Origin: Paenibacillus sp. LS1
Lineage (GTDB): Bacteria; Bacillota; Bacilli; Paenibacillales; Paenibacillaceae
Length of the DNA: 64,000 bases
Direction of reading: 5' to 3'
Assembly: GCF_026013365.1 (NCBI RefSeq)
Contig: NZ_JAPDOE010000001.1
Coordinates: 1,240,001-1,304,000 of the forward strand
The position numbers were made by a program, and so were the translations under genes. The notes beneath the pieces are model-generated. The model ran no database searches, had not been told where the DNA came from, and saw only the letters and a program-made list of their open reading frames with translations. This document shows positions 35,028 through 43,774 of the stretch, piece after piece (position 1 is the stretch's first letter; each line of letters opens with the position of its first letter).

Positions 35028-35546
35028 TCAGAAGATCAGAATGACGATTAACGCTCCGACAAGCATCCCGAGGCTTCGGCTCATTCGTTCATATTTCATT
35101 TGATCGGCCTGGGCACGGGATTCCTCATGCATTAGTTGTTGAATGGCTAACGATATATGTTTGGTCTGATCCTGACGGTCACTTGTGCCAAGGCTGAAGC
35201 TTAATTGCAGCATGACTTCCCGCTCGTCAGCCTTCATGGCCGATCTCCCCCACGCCAGATCCACACCTGACTGCAGACTTTCCCGGGCAGTGAGTCCATG
35301 AGGAAGTTCCATCTGTGTGGCTGCATGAAGGAATAGCGTCTTTACAGGTTCTTTGGTCTGTGCTCCCATCTTGCCCATGGCATCGGGAAGGGGAGTCAGC
35401 CCATAATTAATCTCCGTCATTAGTCGCTGGAGGGCTGCAATGAGTTCTCGCAACTGTCTCGGTCTTAATGCATATTGTCTGGCCTTGTAAAAACCGGCGA
35501 GGGTGCTAGCTAGCAGAATAATTACTGCACCAAACATGTTAACCAA
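35028..35546 (-). CDS. spoIIIAB: stage III sporulation protein AB
   Basis: This 172-residue protein has an N-terminal membrane segment (about 4-20) and a soluble helical domain resembling type II secretion GspF, ending in a C-terminal hydrophobic helix. The start is assigned to a TTG at 35546, eight bases after AGGAGG, giving MVNMFGAVIILLASTLAGF, which aligns with the family start MLKLLGA. The ATG three codons later is 15 nt or more from the ribosome-binding site. The gene overlaps the spoIIIAA stop by 8 nt. Confidence 0.92.
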   Translation of the reverse strand: MVNMFGAVIILLASTLAGFYKARQYALRPRQLRELIAALQRLMTEINYGLTPLPDAMGKMGAQTKEPVKTLFLHAATQMELPHGLTARESLQSGVDLAWGRSAMKADEREVMLQLSFSLGTSDRQDQTKHISLAIQQLMHEESRAQADQMKYERMSRSLGMLVGALIVILIF

Positions 35547-36546
35547 AGGCTTCACCTCCTGCCCCGGTCTGCTGCAACACACGCATTTTGCCATCAGCCA
35601 GCCGAAAGGTCATGCCTCGGCTCGTCCGTTGCAGCTGGACATAACGTTGAAACATCTGCTCCGCGATTAAGGTTCTGAGCGCGGGCCTGGCCGACAGCTC
35701 CGACAGGTCACGGCCATGAGCAGTCGCAATCACAGAGACTCCTGCATGCAGGGCTTCCATCACCGCCTCAGCATCTTCCGGACGACCGATCTCGTCCACA
35801 ATCAGGACATCGGGTGACATGGAGCGAAGCATCATCATCATGCCCTCAGCCTTCGGACAACCGTCCATCACATCTGTTCGTGGGCCTACGTCGAATCCAG
35901 GTACTCCTTTGTAGCTACCGGCGATTTCGGACCTTTCATCCACAATGCCCACTTTCAGACGCGGACGTATTCCCTGAAGCAGTTCACTGCCCCCCGTAAG
36001 CTTCGTCGTACCACTGCTAATCTGTCTCGCCAGATCTCGCAGCAACGTCGTTTTTCCCTGTTGAGGCGGTGAAAGGATCAATGTATGGAAGACCTGTCCG
36101 CTCTTCATATCGAGAAGATAAGGAAGGATACGATCAGCCACTCCATGTACCTCACGCGCTACCCGAACGTTAAATCCGTTGATGTCGCGCAGGTATTCTA
36201 CACGTCCACCGCTTAGTACGGTTCGGCCAGCAAGTCCAATTCGATGTCCCCCGGGTATGGTGATGAACCCTTTACGCAGTTCCTCTTCCAATGTATAAAG
36301 TGAATGGTTACTGATCAGATCCAGCAACCTATGCGTCACTTCTTTCTGAGGAACATATGCTTCTTCAGGGTTCCCTGTCGGGCTACCTTGAGGTGTCAGG
36401 AAGTGGTATGTGTTGCCTGCATTTATCTCCAGGGGTCTGCCTTCACGAATACGTACTTCCTCCACTTGTTCCAACAGAGCGGGTGGCATTCTTCCGAGAA
36501 TGGTGCGGATCGGTTCCGGAAAAAGTTCCTTCCAGTTCACCTTCAT
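35539..36546 (-). CDS. spoIIIAA: stage III sporulation protein AA, secretion-type ATPase
   Basis: SpoIIIAA is the cytosolic ATPase proposed to power the SpoIIIA-SpoIIQ channel and is related to type II/IV secretion ATPases. The 335-residue protein has a Walker A motif SPPQQGKTTLLRDLARQ, a Walker B-like DVLIVDEIGRPEDAEAV, and the His/Arg-rich GGHRIGLAGRTV. GGAGGAG precedes the ATG. It is the first gene of the eight-gene operon. Confidence 0.95.
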   Translation of the reverse strand: MKVNWKELFPEPIRTILGRMPPALLEQVEEVRIREGRPLEINAGNTYHFLTPQGSPTGNPEEAYVPQKEVTHRLLDLISNHSLYTLEEELRKGFITIPGGHRIGLAGRTVLSGGRVEYLRDINGFNVRVAREVHGVADRILPYLLDMKSGQVFHTLILSPPQQGKTTLLRDLARQISSGTTKLTGGSELLQGIRPRLKVGIVDERSEIAGSYKGVPGFDVGPRTDVMDGCPKAEGMMMMLRSMSPDVLIVDEIGRPEDAEAVMEALHAGVSVIATAHGRDLSELSARPALRTLIAEQMFQRYVQLQRTSRGMTFRLADGKMRVLQQTGAGGEAFG

Positions 36547-36608
36547 GAGTAGGCTCCTCCAACCTTGAGATCATATGGTTCACGCTTCTGGCGCTTGTTC
36601 ATATCTCA

Positions 36609-36636
36609 AGTTTATGCCTGTACATTTAATTTATGA
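36609..36636 (-). promoter_or_regulatory. SigmaE-like promoter of the spoIIIA operon
   Basis: On the minus strand TCATAAA and CATAAACT are spaced by 13 nt, similar to the SigmaE consensus (TCATATT, CATACAAT). It lies 63 bp upstream of spoIIIAA, an operon known to be SigmaE-dependent in B. subtilis. Confidence 0.4.
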
Positions 36637-36648
36637 CGCTGAAATCTA

Positions 36649-36684
36649 TCATTTCTTCAGAATACGGTTGAGAGTAGAAACCAT
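36649..36684 (-). other. micro-ORF of 11 codons with strong ribosome-binding site
   Basis: An ATG at 36684 follows AGGAGGT with a 5-nt spacer and opens an 11-codon frame (MVSTLNRILKK) upstream of spoIIIAA. The predicted peptide is basic and amphipathic. It lies upstream of the SigmaE-like promoter, so it would need a separate transcript. Chance occurrence is possible. Confidence 0.3.
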
Positions 36685-36808
36685 AGATCAACCTCCTGCT
36701 CTAGGCACCCGTCTAGATGTGCATGCATATGGTAATTGCAGATAGGTAAGTTCCATTCCGCTTCAAATAGAACTACCGATCCCCAGATACAGAAAGGAGT
36801 TGTGGGGA

Positions 36809-37558
36809 GTGCGAGTTGATGTCGTAGGCAATGTGAATGAGTTACGCACCATTGATGTTGCAGGGCGTAGTGCGGTTGTCATTGATGTATTATGTACGAC
36901 CAGTACAATTGTTACAGCCCTGGCATATGACGCTGCGGCTGTGATTGCCGTAGAGACGGTTCCACAAGCCAAGCAAATGGAAATGAAAGATTGCATTCGG
37001 GGTGGGGAGCGTTTTGACAAAAAAATCACCGGATTCGAGGTGGGTAATTCCCCCTATGAATATATGACTGAAGACATTGCAGATAAAACGATCATATTGA
37101 CTACAACCGATGGAACCCGGGCTTTGATCAAAGCTTCCAAGGCAAAACATGTAATCGCTGGATCATTTCTCAATGTGCAGGCTGTCGCAGCAGTTCTATG
37201 CGAACTGCAAAGAGATGTATTGCTGTTATGTGCAGGGACACAGGATGAATTTGCACTGGAGGATGGCTTGTGTGCCGGATGCATTATCGAAGAGCTGCAC
37301 CGACAATCCTATTCTCCCATTCAATTGAACGATCTCGGTATTGTACTTCATCAGGCGGTATCTCAATGTTGGGACAGCATCCCGGATATGATGAGAATAT
37401 CGTCTGGTGGGCGAAGGCTTGAAAAGTTAGGCAGGGTTCATGATATTTCGTATTGCTCTCAATTAAATCTGCTGGATTGTGTTCCCGAGATGGGAGAAGG
37501 GAACCGTATGGCGCCTTATCGGGGGATACGCGGGGAGAAGATATTCAAGTTGCTATGA
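36809..37558 (+). CDS. 2-phosphosulfolactate phosphatase family protein (ComB-like)
   Basis: ComB hydrolyses 2-phospho-3-sulfolactate to sulfolactate. This 249-residue protein shows family segments AVVIDVLCTTSTIVTAL, GFEVGNSPYEY, TTTDGTRALIKAS and CAGTQDEFALEDGLCAG. The start is a GTG at 36809 with AAAGGAG nine bases upstream, giving MRVDVVGNVNEL; a TTG at 36800 abuts that site. Sulfolactate is a known spore constituent in B. subtilis, so the position next to the spoIIIA operon is suggestive. No other sulfolactate pathway genes are in the window. Confidence 0.82.
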   Translation: MRVDVVGNVNELRTIDVAGRSAVVIDVLCTTSTIVTALAYDAAAVIAVETVPQAKQMEMKDCIRGGERFDKKITGFEVGNSPYEYMTEDIADKTIILTTTDGTRALIKASKAKHVIAGSFLNVQAVAAVLCELQRDVLLLCAGTQDEFALEDGLCAGCIIEELHRQSYSPIQLNDLGIVLHQAVSQCWDSIPDMMRISSGGRRLEKLGRVHDISYCSQLNLLDCVPEMGEGNRMAPYRGIRGEKIFKLL

Positions 37559-37571
37559 GAATTGCTATGAG

Positions 37572-37617
37572 AAAAACAAAAAGGTGCACTGCTGCCCGTT
37601 GGCAACAGTACACCTTT
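37572..37617 (-). terminator. terminator of lysC
   Basis: AAAGGTGTACTG pairs with CAGTGCACCTTT (one mismatch) around a 14-nt loop. The minus-strand 3' side is TTGTTTTTC. On the plus strand there is no T run, so it mainly serves lysC. Confidence 0.75.
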
Positions 37618-37643
37618 GCTATGTTTACATGTGAAGAAACAAC

Positions 37644-38162
37644 TTATCTGCGATCTTGAGGTCCGCCAATAACGGCTTGCTCAGCAGTGTCAAGATCATA
37701 TGCTGTATGCAATGCCTTAATAACCTCATGCAACTTATCTCCGTCAATGACACAAGATACTTTGATCTCGGAAGTACTCACCATTTTGATGCTCACGCCC
37801 TCAGCGGAAATGACTTTGAACATCTTGGCAGCTACACCTGGGTGACTAACCATGCCTGCGCCAACAATGGAGATTTTAACGAGGTTCTCTTCAGATGTGA
37901 CTTCACGGTAAGGCAAGCGGCTGTGAAGGCCTTCAATGACACGCAATGCGTTCTCACGATCAGACAGAGCAACAGAGAACGAGAAGTCCGCTTTGCCATC
38001 CATCACTCCGCTCTGAACGATAATGTCCACATCCAGCTGACTGGATGCAAGTGCACCAAATACTTCAGCCAGAACTCCTGGTACATCCGGCACACCCAAA
38101 ATACTGATGCGAGCCACGTTTTTGTCATAGGCAATACCACTAACCACTACGCCTTGTTCCAT
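37644..38162 (-). CDS. lysC: aspartate kinase, beta subunit by internal in-frame initiation
   Basis: In B. subtilis, aspartokinase II is an alpha2-beta2 enzyme whose beta subunit is translated from an internal start at codon 246 of lysC. Here the ATG at 38162 is exactly codon 246, begins MEQGVVVSGIAYDKN, and is preceded by AAGGAGG with an 8-nt spacer. The 172-residue product contains both ACT regulatory domains. Expression is inferred from this strong conserved signal. Confidence 0.75.
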   Translation of the reverse strand: MEQGVVVSGIAYDKNVARISILGVPDVPGVLAEVFGALASSQLDVDIIVQSGVMDGKADFSFSVALSDRENALRVIEGLHSRLPYREVTSEENLVKISIVGAGMVSHPGVAAKMFKVISAEGVSIKMVSTSEIKVSCVIDGDKLHEVIKALHTAYDLDTAEQAVIGGPQDRR

Positions 38163-38897
38163 TGCTGCTTCCTCCTTCACAACCGTTCCTTCATTATGGT
38201 TAAAGCTGGATCTTACAATTAAAGGTACACCGGAATGCTTCGCGTACTCTACTGCACGCGGATGCAGCACCGCTGCTCCCAAATTAGCGAGTTCCAGCAT
38301 TTCATCATACGATATTTCCTTCAGCTTGCGCGCAACCTTAACGATCCGCGGGTCTGTAGAATAGATTCCATCTACATCTGTATAGATCTCGCACGCATCA
38401 GCCTTAATGGCTGCGGCCAGTGCTACAGCTGTTGTATCCGAACCACCACGACCCAGTGTTGTGATCTCGCCGTCTTCCGTCATGCCCTGGAAGCCTGCAA
38501 CAATAACAATGTTGCCTTCAGCAAGCGCTGCATTCACACGGTCGGGATGAATATCATGAATACGTGCTTTTCCGTGAACCGGCTCTGTGCGGAATCCCGC
38601 TTGCCAGCCCGTAAACGATACTGCCTTACGTCCAAGCGCTTGAATAGCCATCGATAACAAGGAGATCGAAATCTGTTCTCCTGTCGTTAAGAGCATATCC
38701 ATCTCACGAGCAGGCAGATCACTATTCAGTTGTTTTGCCTGATCAATCAAATCATCTGTTGTATCCCCCATGGCCGAAACCACGACTACACACCGATGTC
38801 CTTCATCAGCTTTTTCTACAACACGTCCGGCTACACGCTTCATGCGTTCTGTATCTCCGACCGAGCTGCCCCCAAATTTCATGACGTACAATGACAA
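37644..38897 (-). CDS. lysC: aspartate kinase, alpha subunit
   Basis: LysC phosphorylates aspartate at the head of the lysine, threonine, methionine and diaminopimelate pathway. The 417-residue protein has KFGGSSVGDTERM at the N-terminus, TTLGRGGSDTTAVALAAA in the catalytic domain and two C-terminal ACT domains. The start is a TTG at 38897 with GGGAG about 11 nt upstream, giving the family start MSLYVMKFGG. The internal start for a beta subunit is conserved (see the next entry). No lysine riboswitch was recognised in the 190-bp upstream gap. Confidence 0.94.
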   Translation of the reverse strand: MSLYVMKFGGSSVGDTERMKRVAGRVVEKADEGHRCVVVVSAMGDTTDDLIDQAKQLNSDLPAREMDMLLTTGEQISISLLSMAIQALGRKAVSFTGWQAGFRTEPVHGKARIHDIHPDRVNAALAEGNIVIVAGFQGMTEDGEITTLGRGGSDTTAVALAAAIKADACEIYTDVDGIYSTDPRIVKVARKLKEISYDEMLELANLGAAVLHPRAVEYAKHSGVPLIVRSSFNHNEGTVVKEEAAMEQGVVVSGIAYDKNVARISILGVPDVPGVLAEVFGALASSQLDVDIIVQSGVMDGKADFSFSVALSDRENALRVIEGLHSRLPYREVTSEENLVKISIVGAGMVSHPGVAAKMFKVISAEGVSIKMVSTSEIKVSCVIDGDKLHEVIKALHTAYDLDTAEQAVIGGPQDRR

Positions 38898-39015
38898 CGC
38901 AAATCCACTCCCTACCTTGTGCAGTATGCATAATTAATGTCCATCGTCATTATTCTCTACGAGAAATGACTTTAACCCAGTATATTACGAAAGCGACTGA
39001 TAGGCTAATCTTTTT

Positions 39016-39052
39016 TCGAAAAAACCCTTTGCCAAAGGAATGGCAAAGGGTT
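39016..39052 (-). terminator. terminator of efp
   Basis: A perfect 12-bp stem AACCCTTTGCCA/TGGCAAAGGGTT has a 6-nt loop and, on the minus strand, a run of T follows. Confidence 0.9.
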
Positions 39053-39087
39053 GTAAATAACCTTTTTTAGCTTACATGCTGTGAAAT

Positions 39088-39645
39088 TTACGCTCGGGAA
39101 GAGTATTTACCTTCACGTGTATCGATCAGGAGAACGTCACCTTCGTTAATGAACAAAGGAACTTGTACGTTCAAACCTGTTTCCACTTTTGCATTTTTGG
39201 TAGCGCCTTGTGCAGTGTTACCTTTAACGCTTGGCTCAGTCTCGATAACTTTCAACTCAACGCTTGTTGGCAAGTCGATTCCGAGGATTTCACCTTGGTA
39301 GCTAACGATCTTAACGACCATGTTTTCTTTCAGGAAGTTCAATTCCCATTCCAGTTGATCACTAGTCAATGTGAACTGATCATATGTTTCGTTATCCATG
39401 AACGTGTGCTCTGTACCGCTTGCATACAGGTAGGATACGCCACGGTTTTCGATGATCGCACGACCAATCGTTTCGCCTGCACGGAATGTTTTTTCAACGG
39501 TGTTACCGTTACGCAGGTTTTTCAATTTGGAACGTACGAAGGCAGCGCCTTTACCTGGTTTAACGTGTTGGAAATCAAGCACGGTATAGATATCGTTATC
39601 TACTTGCACGGTCAAGCCTGTTTTAAAATCGTTTACTGAAATCAC
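39088..39645 (-). CDS. efp: elongation factor P
   Basis: EF-P binds the ribosome between P and E sites and relieves stalling at polyproline sequences. The 185-residue protein has the KOW-like N-terminal domain with [18 protein letters not shown] and C-terminal OB folds with [20 protein letters not shown] and [21 protein letters not shown]. The start is a GTG with AGGAGGG upstream. A 264-bp inverted-repeat element lies only 34 bp upstream of the start. Confidence 0.96.
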   Translation of the reverse strand: MISVNDFKTGLTVQVDNDIYTVLDFQHVKPGKGAAFVRSKLKNLRNGNTVEKTFRAGETIGRAIIENRGVSYLYASGTEHTFMDNETYDQFTLTSDQLEWELNFLKENMVVKIVSYQGEILGIDLPTSVELKVIETEPSVKGNTAQGATKNAKVETGLNVQVPLFINEGDVLLIDTREGKYSSRA

Positions 39646-39679
39646 AAAAAATCCCTCCTGATATGGTTGAAAAGTAGGT

Positions 39680-39943
39680 GATATAAGACGATGGGTTAAT
39701 GTAAAGATGGGTTCATTCTGAATTGATGACCATGTGCAACGTGACCGTTACGGGTTCGGATCGTTCCTCCGATCGCTGTTGTCTCCTCATTTTCCCGACT
39801 TGATTTTAATAAGGTTTAAAATGAGGAGACAAAGGCGAGCGCTTCGCTTCTTCAGAATCGATTCCGCTCCCTTCACTACTTTTGCAATGGTCCATAACAA
39901 TCAGCAATAACCCGTACCTTTATATTAAAAATCGTCTTATATC
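39680..39943. repeat. MITE-like element with long imperfect terminal inverted repeats
   Basis: The outer 12 bp ATATAAGACGAT (39681-39692) and ATCGTCTTATAT (39931-39942) are exact complements, and similarity between the two ends extends over about 45 bp. Nested within are TACGGGTT/AACCCGTA (39749-39756, 39909-39916) and a perfect 15-bp repeat (39779-39793, 39818-39832) with CTCCTCATTTT. The element fills nearly the whole 312-bp efp-pepQ gap. No ORF is inside and no target-site duplication is obvious. Confidence 0.6.
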
Positions 39944-39957
39944 CCTGTGGCTGTAAT

Positions 39958-41031
39958 TTAGCCGATTACGGTGAACTTCTTGTCCGACTTCGTGAGAATA
40001 TGAATACCCGTCTCGGTAATCACTACGTCATCCTCGATACGTACGCCGCCAAGTCCGTCAATATATATACCCGGTTCAACGGTAACAACCATCCCCGGTT
40101 TCAATACATCGTCGCTAAGCTTGGACAAGCGAGGAGCTTCGTGAACTTCCATGCCCAGACCGTGGCCTGTACTGTGTCCGAATTGATCTCCATATCCGTG
40201 ACCTGCAATGATATCACGAGCCAGTGCATCTGCTTCCCGTCCGGTCATACCCGGTTTCAGGTTCTCCAGCGTATGTAACTGAGCTTCCAGTACAATGTCA
40301 TAAATTTTGCGCAGTTCAGGTACAGGTGTGCCTGTTGCAATGGTACGTGTCAGATCTGAACAGTATCCGTCCAAAAGTGCACCGAAGTCAAATGTAATTA
40401 ACTCATTTTGCCCGATGACCTTGCTGCTCGCTACACCGTGAGGCATAGCAGAACGTTCACCAGATGCTACAATCGTGTCGAACGAAGAGGACGTTGCTCC
40501 ATGTTTGCGCATGAAAAACTCCATCTCCAGATCCACTTCACGCTCCGTCATACCTGGTTTTGCAAACTGCAAAACATGGCTGAACGTGGCATCCGCCAGA
40601 TCTGCTGCTCTCTGCATGACTGCAATCTCGTCTTCATCCTTGAATATGCGAAGTTGTTCCACGATTCCGGATACAGCTTTCAGTTCAATAGACTGAAGTG
40701 CTTCAGCATAAGCGGCATGTGTGCCGAATGTTACACTATCCTGCTCGAAGCCAACTTCTTTGATATTCGCGGATGCCAGCAATTCGCGCACCGTATCCAT
40801 CGGTTTAGCTCCATGCTCCACAACGGTGAATCCTTTGGCTTGCTGAGGCGCTTGTGACATGTAACGGAAATCAGTCAGCAAGAATGCATCCTGTCCCGTA
40901 ATCAGCACATATCCTGCCGAGCCTGTAAAGCCCGTCATATAACGACGGTTAATCGGGTTTGTAATCAGCATTGCTGCAAGTTCACGCTCACGCATGGCTT
41001 CACGCAACTTATTTACTCGTTTGTTTTCCAT
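39958..41031 (-). CDS. pepQ: Xaa-Pro peptidase, M24 family (YqhT-like)
   Basis: This metallopeptidase removes the residue before proline in peptides. The 357-residue protein has a creatinase-like N-terminal domain (about 1-125) and a pita-bread catalytic domain. The metal ligands lie in [18 protein letters not shown] (two Asp), [16 protein letters not shown] (His), VTVEPGIY (Glu) and [11 protein letters not shown] (Glu). AAGAAGGG precedes the ATG. The efp/pepQ/aroQ order is conserved in Bacillaceae. Confidence 0.92.
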   Translation of the reverse strand: MENKRVNKLREAMRERELAAMLITNPINRRYMTGFTGSAGYVLITGQDAFLLTDFRYMSQAPQQAKGFTVVEHGAKPMDTVRELLASANIKEVGFEQDSVTFGTHAAYAEALQSIELKAVSGIVEQLRIFKDEDEIAVMQRAADLADATFSHVLQFAKPGMTEREVDLEMEFFMRKHGATSSSFDTIVASGERSAMPHGVASSKVIGQNELITFDFGALLDGYCSDLTRTIATGTPVPELRKIYDIVLEAQLHTLENLKPGMTGREADALARDIIAGHGYGDQFGHSTGHGLGMEVHEAPRLSKLSDDVLKPGMVVTVEPGIYIDGLGGVRIEDDVVITETGIHILTKSDKKFTVIG

Positions 41032-41070
41032 CGGTAACCCTTCTTTCTCTCACATTCCCGGGTTCCCGGC

Positions 41071-41514
41071 TCAGGTTTGTTTGTCCAGATGACGCACAAG
41101 AGCCAGCAATCCCAGTTCATAGCTTACTTCGCCAAATCCGGCAATCTGCCCGATTGTTTCCGCTGCAATCACTGAATGATGTCTGAACGCTTCGCGTGCA
41201 TGAATGTTGGATAGATGTACTTCCACTGTAGGGACTTTAACAGCATTGATTGCATCACGTATAGCATAGCTATAATGGGTAAATGCTCCGGCATTCAGTA
41301 TAATTCCGTCTGACTCACCCATCGCTGCATGAATGCGGTCAATGATGTCCCCTTCATGGTTCGATTGATAAAAAGCGATGGAGACGCCAAGTTCATCAGC
41401 CTGTCTGCGAATTTTGTCCTCAATATCCTTCAGACTAAGCGTTCCATAGATGCCCGGTTCACGTACACCAAGCATGTTCAGGTTCGGACCATTGATCACA
41501 ATAATTCGTTTCAT
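41071..41514 (-). CDS. aroQ: type II 3-dehydroquinate dehydratase
   Basis: AroQ converts 3-dehydroquinate to 3-dehydroshikimate in aromatic amino acid synthesis. The 147-residue protein begins MKRIIVINGPNLNMLGVREP with IYG downstream (catalytic Tyr region), and contains NAGAFTHYSYAIRDA and EVHLSNIHAREAFRHHSV. The start is set at the ATG at 41514; a 10-residue upstream extension is not homologous. It precedes pepQ by 39 nt. Confidence 0.94.
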   Translation of the reverse strand: MKRIIVINGPNLNMLGVREPGIYGTLSLKDIEDKIRRQADELGVSIAFYQSNHEGDIIDRIHAAMGESDGIILNAGAFTHYSYAIRDAINAVKVPTVEVHLSNIHAREAFRHHSVIAAETIGQIAGFGEVSYELGLLALVRHLDKQT

Positions 41515-41590
41515 CGCTGCTCCACCCTCTCTGCAAATAACCATCTGCTATTTTAACACAGGCATTGCCGGATTGAGAAGCTTTTTTGCG

Positions 41591-42169
41591 CTATGCCCCC
41601 GCTTGCTCTGGCTCGCGTTTGCGTTCGTCTGTGTACTCCATGGCTACCGTGTAACCAATGAACAGCCCCCATAGCAAAAAGAAACAGAGTTCCGTGATGA
41701 TCGAATCCCACGTTAAACCGTTCAAAGGCTTCATCATCCCCAGTTTTGGTCCTACCAGTATAAAGAGAATCAGCCACCAGACGATTCCATACACCATGCC
41801 GGGTAACGGACCTTTCAGTTTTCTAATCGTGAACGTGTAGAGCAAGGATGCCAAGATGGAAAAGACGATAAAAAACAGCCAGCCTGTCAAATGTCCTGCT
41901 GCGGTATATATATATTCATGTTTGAAAAAAGGCTCCGCCAGAAATCCCACCGGCACAATCGTAAAATGTAGCAGATAGAATAGCCAATGTAGCCCACCCC
42001 AGATAAAACCGGCAAAGAAGCCAAGCTCTAACGCAAAGGAAAATGGCTTGGTGTAGTAGTGTGCTTGACCTTGCCTCTGGGTAGGGCGCCTGCCTTTGTC
42101 TTTTTGCTGCCGTTCTTTCGGACGTTGACCTTCATCTTGTGATGTATCTTCATGCTTGCGTTCTGTCAT
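41591..42169 (-). CDS. yqhR: YqhR-like membrane protein
   Basis: This 192-residue protein has a charged, Gln/Lys-rich N-terminal tail (about 1-40) and four predicted transmembrane helices (about 45-68, 90-112, 125-145, 158-178). It resembles YqhR of B. subtilis, which also lies upstream of aroQ. The function is unknown. It is transcribed divergently from yqhQ across a 213-bp gap. Confidence 0.85.
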   Translation of the reverse strand: MTERKHEDTSQDEGQRPKERQQKDKGRRPTQRQGQAHYYTKPFSFALELGFFAGFIWGGLHWLFYLLHFTIVPVGFLAEPFFKHEYIYTAAGHLTGWLFFIVFSILASLLYTFTIRKLKGPLPGMVYGIVWWLILFILVGPKLGMMKPLNGLTWDSIITELCFFLLWGLFIGYTVAMEYTDERKREPEQAGA

Positions 42170-42382
42170 CGATATTCTCCTTCATTCAGTTGATAATCCC
42201 GCATTATGCCTCGAATTTCCGCTCCGATTCTACGAGGTAGTATGTTCAAAACAGGACAATCTTAACAACATCCTTCAAGGTTTGACTCACAAACTAGAAA
42301 TTGGTCTTAAAATTCGATACAATAGGGTTATTAAACTGCCTTTGATCGCGAAGGCTTAGAACAGAATAGGAAGGTGAATAAT

Positions 42383-43375
42383 TTGCCTCAACAATCCAAG
42401 CCTGTCAGCTATGGGGGGCAAGCTGTCATTGAAGGCGTAATGTTCGGTGGGAAACATGTCAACGTTACAGCTGTTCGTAGAAAAGACGGCGAAATTACGT
42501 ATCTGGAAGTTCCCAAGCAAGACAAGTCCTGGGTCACAAAATTGCGGCGGATTCCTTTATTACGCGGAATTGTCAGCATTATAGATTCAAGTGTCAAAGG
42601 TAGCAGACATCTCAATTATTCTGCTGACGCCTATGCTGATGATGAACTGGAACCGGAAGAGAAAGCCAAGCAAAAAGAGAAAGAAGGTTCGGGCTGGAGC
42701 CTTAGCATGATCATCGGTGTAACTGCCGTAGCTATCCTTTCATTCCTTTTTGGTAAAGTTGTGCTGACATTGCTTCCTGTTGTTATCGAGAATTTTCTAT
42801 TTAAAAATGCATTCGACAATCAGTTTTTGCATAATTTACTGGAAGGCGGCATTAAGCTGATCCTGTTACTCGCCTATCTGTGGTTAATCTCACAGACGCC
42901 GATGATCAAACGTCTCTTCCAGTATCATGGAGCGGAACACAAGGTAATCAGCGCACATGAGGCTGGCGAAGAATTGACACCCGAGAATGTGCAAAAGTAC
43001 AGCCGACTGCACTACCGTTGCGGAAGCAGCTTTATTATGTTGACCGTCATTATTGGGGTGTTTCTCTATTCGCTCTTCACTTACGATAACCTCTGGGAAC
43101 GGATGGGTCAGCGTTTGTTGTTGTTGCCTGTTGTACTGGGCATTTCTTTTGAACTGTTGAAGCTCACGAATTCAGTACGTGATATTCCTGTACTGCGTTA
43201 TCTCGGATACCCGGGATTGTGGCTGCAATTGCTGACAACAAAAGAACCGACTAACGAACAGGTTGAAGTATCCATTGCTTCGTTTAACCGTATGCGTGAG
43301 TTGGATGCCAAGCTCGCCAATGTCTCTGCTACATCAGAAGTACCTGTTGCAACACTCGATCCTGTGAAAGGGTGA
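42383..43375 (+). CDS. yqhQ: DUF1385 family membrane protein (YqhQ)
   Basis: This 330-residue protein begins with the invariant YGGQAVIEGVMFGG, contains FQYHGAEHKVISAHEAGEEL and the HYRCGSSFI region, and has about four transmembrane helices (two at 113-165, two at 225-265). DUF1385 proteins are widespread in Firmicutes and their function is not settled. The start is placed at a TTG at 42383, eight bases after AGGAAGG; a GTG at 42374 overlaps that site. Confidence 0.9.
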   Translation: MPQQSKPVSYGGQAVIEGVMFGGKHVNVTAVRRKDGEITYLEVPKQDKSWVTKLRRIPLLRGIVSIIDSSVKGSRHLNYSADAYADDELEPEEKAKQKEKEGSGWSLSMIIGVTAVAILSFLFGKVVLTLLPVVIENFLFKNAFDNQFLHNLLEGGIKLILLLAYLWLISQTPMIKRLFQYHGAEHKVISAHEAGEELTPENVQKYSRLHYRCGSSFIMLTVIIGVFLYSLFTYDNLWERMGQRLLLLPVVLGISFELLKLTNSVRDIPVLRYLGYPGLWLQLLTTKEPTNEQVEVSIASFNRMRELDAKLANVSATSEVPVATLDPVKG

Positions 43376-43380
43376 ATGAT

Positions 43381-43713
43381 ATGAACAAGCAGGCAATCTT
43401 ATTTTGGACGTTCATCGCACTAGCTGCTGTTGGAGTCTTGACTTGGTTGGGGAGCGCTAGCCCATCCAGGATCATTATTCCACTGGTCGTGTTCGGAGCT
43501 GTATTCCTGCTGTATAAGTATCCGCCTCGTCGCTGGGCACGCAAAGCCAAATCACCGAAGATTAAGCCGTCGGCACGTACCATGGCGAAAGTCAATGCAC
43601 AGTCCAGTGCCAGAAAGAGCAGCGGCTCTTCAAAGAAACGCAAGGATTATCCTTTCCAAGTGATTCAAGGACAAAAAGGTAAAAGCGATGAAGATGTACC
43701 GAAATTTCACTAA
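43381..43713 (+). CDS. small membrane protein downstream of yqhQ
   Basis: This 110-residue protein has two closely spaced transmembrane helices (about 5-22 and 29-43) and a very basic C-terminal tail rich in Lys, Ser and Arg. It sits between yqhQ and the patatin gene, the position of yqhP in B. subtilis, but I cannot establish homology by eye. AAAGGGTG precedes the ATG at 43381, which lies 5 nt after the yqhQ stop. Confidence 0.75.
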   Translation: MNKQAILFWTFIALAAVGVLTWLGSASPSRIIIPLVVFGAVFLLYKYPPRRWARKAKSPKIKPSARTMAKVNAQSSARKSSGSSKKRKDYPFQVIQGQKGKSDEDVPKFH

Positions 43714-43730
43714 AAGTTATTGAACATACC

Positions 43731-43769
43731 AAAAAGCAATTCTCTCAATAAGCAGAGAATTGCTTTTTT
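43731..43769 (+). terminator. terminator after yqhQ and the small membrane gene
   Basis: A perfect stem of about 15 bp, AAAAAGCAATTCTCT/AGAGAATTGCTTTTT, has an 8-nt loop and T run. The A-rich 5' arm allows it to act on the convergent patatin gene too. Confidence 0.9.
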
Positions 43770-43774
43770 CACGT

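Noticed and set aside
38898..39087. Lysine riboswitch upstream of lysC
   Set aside because: The 190-bp gap holds the efp terminator and no L-box elements that I can recognise.
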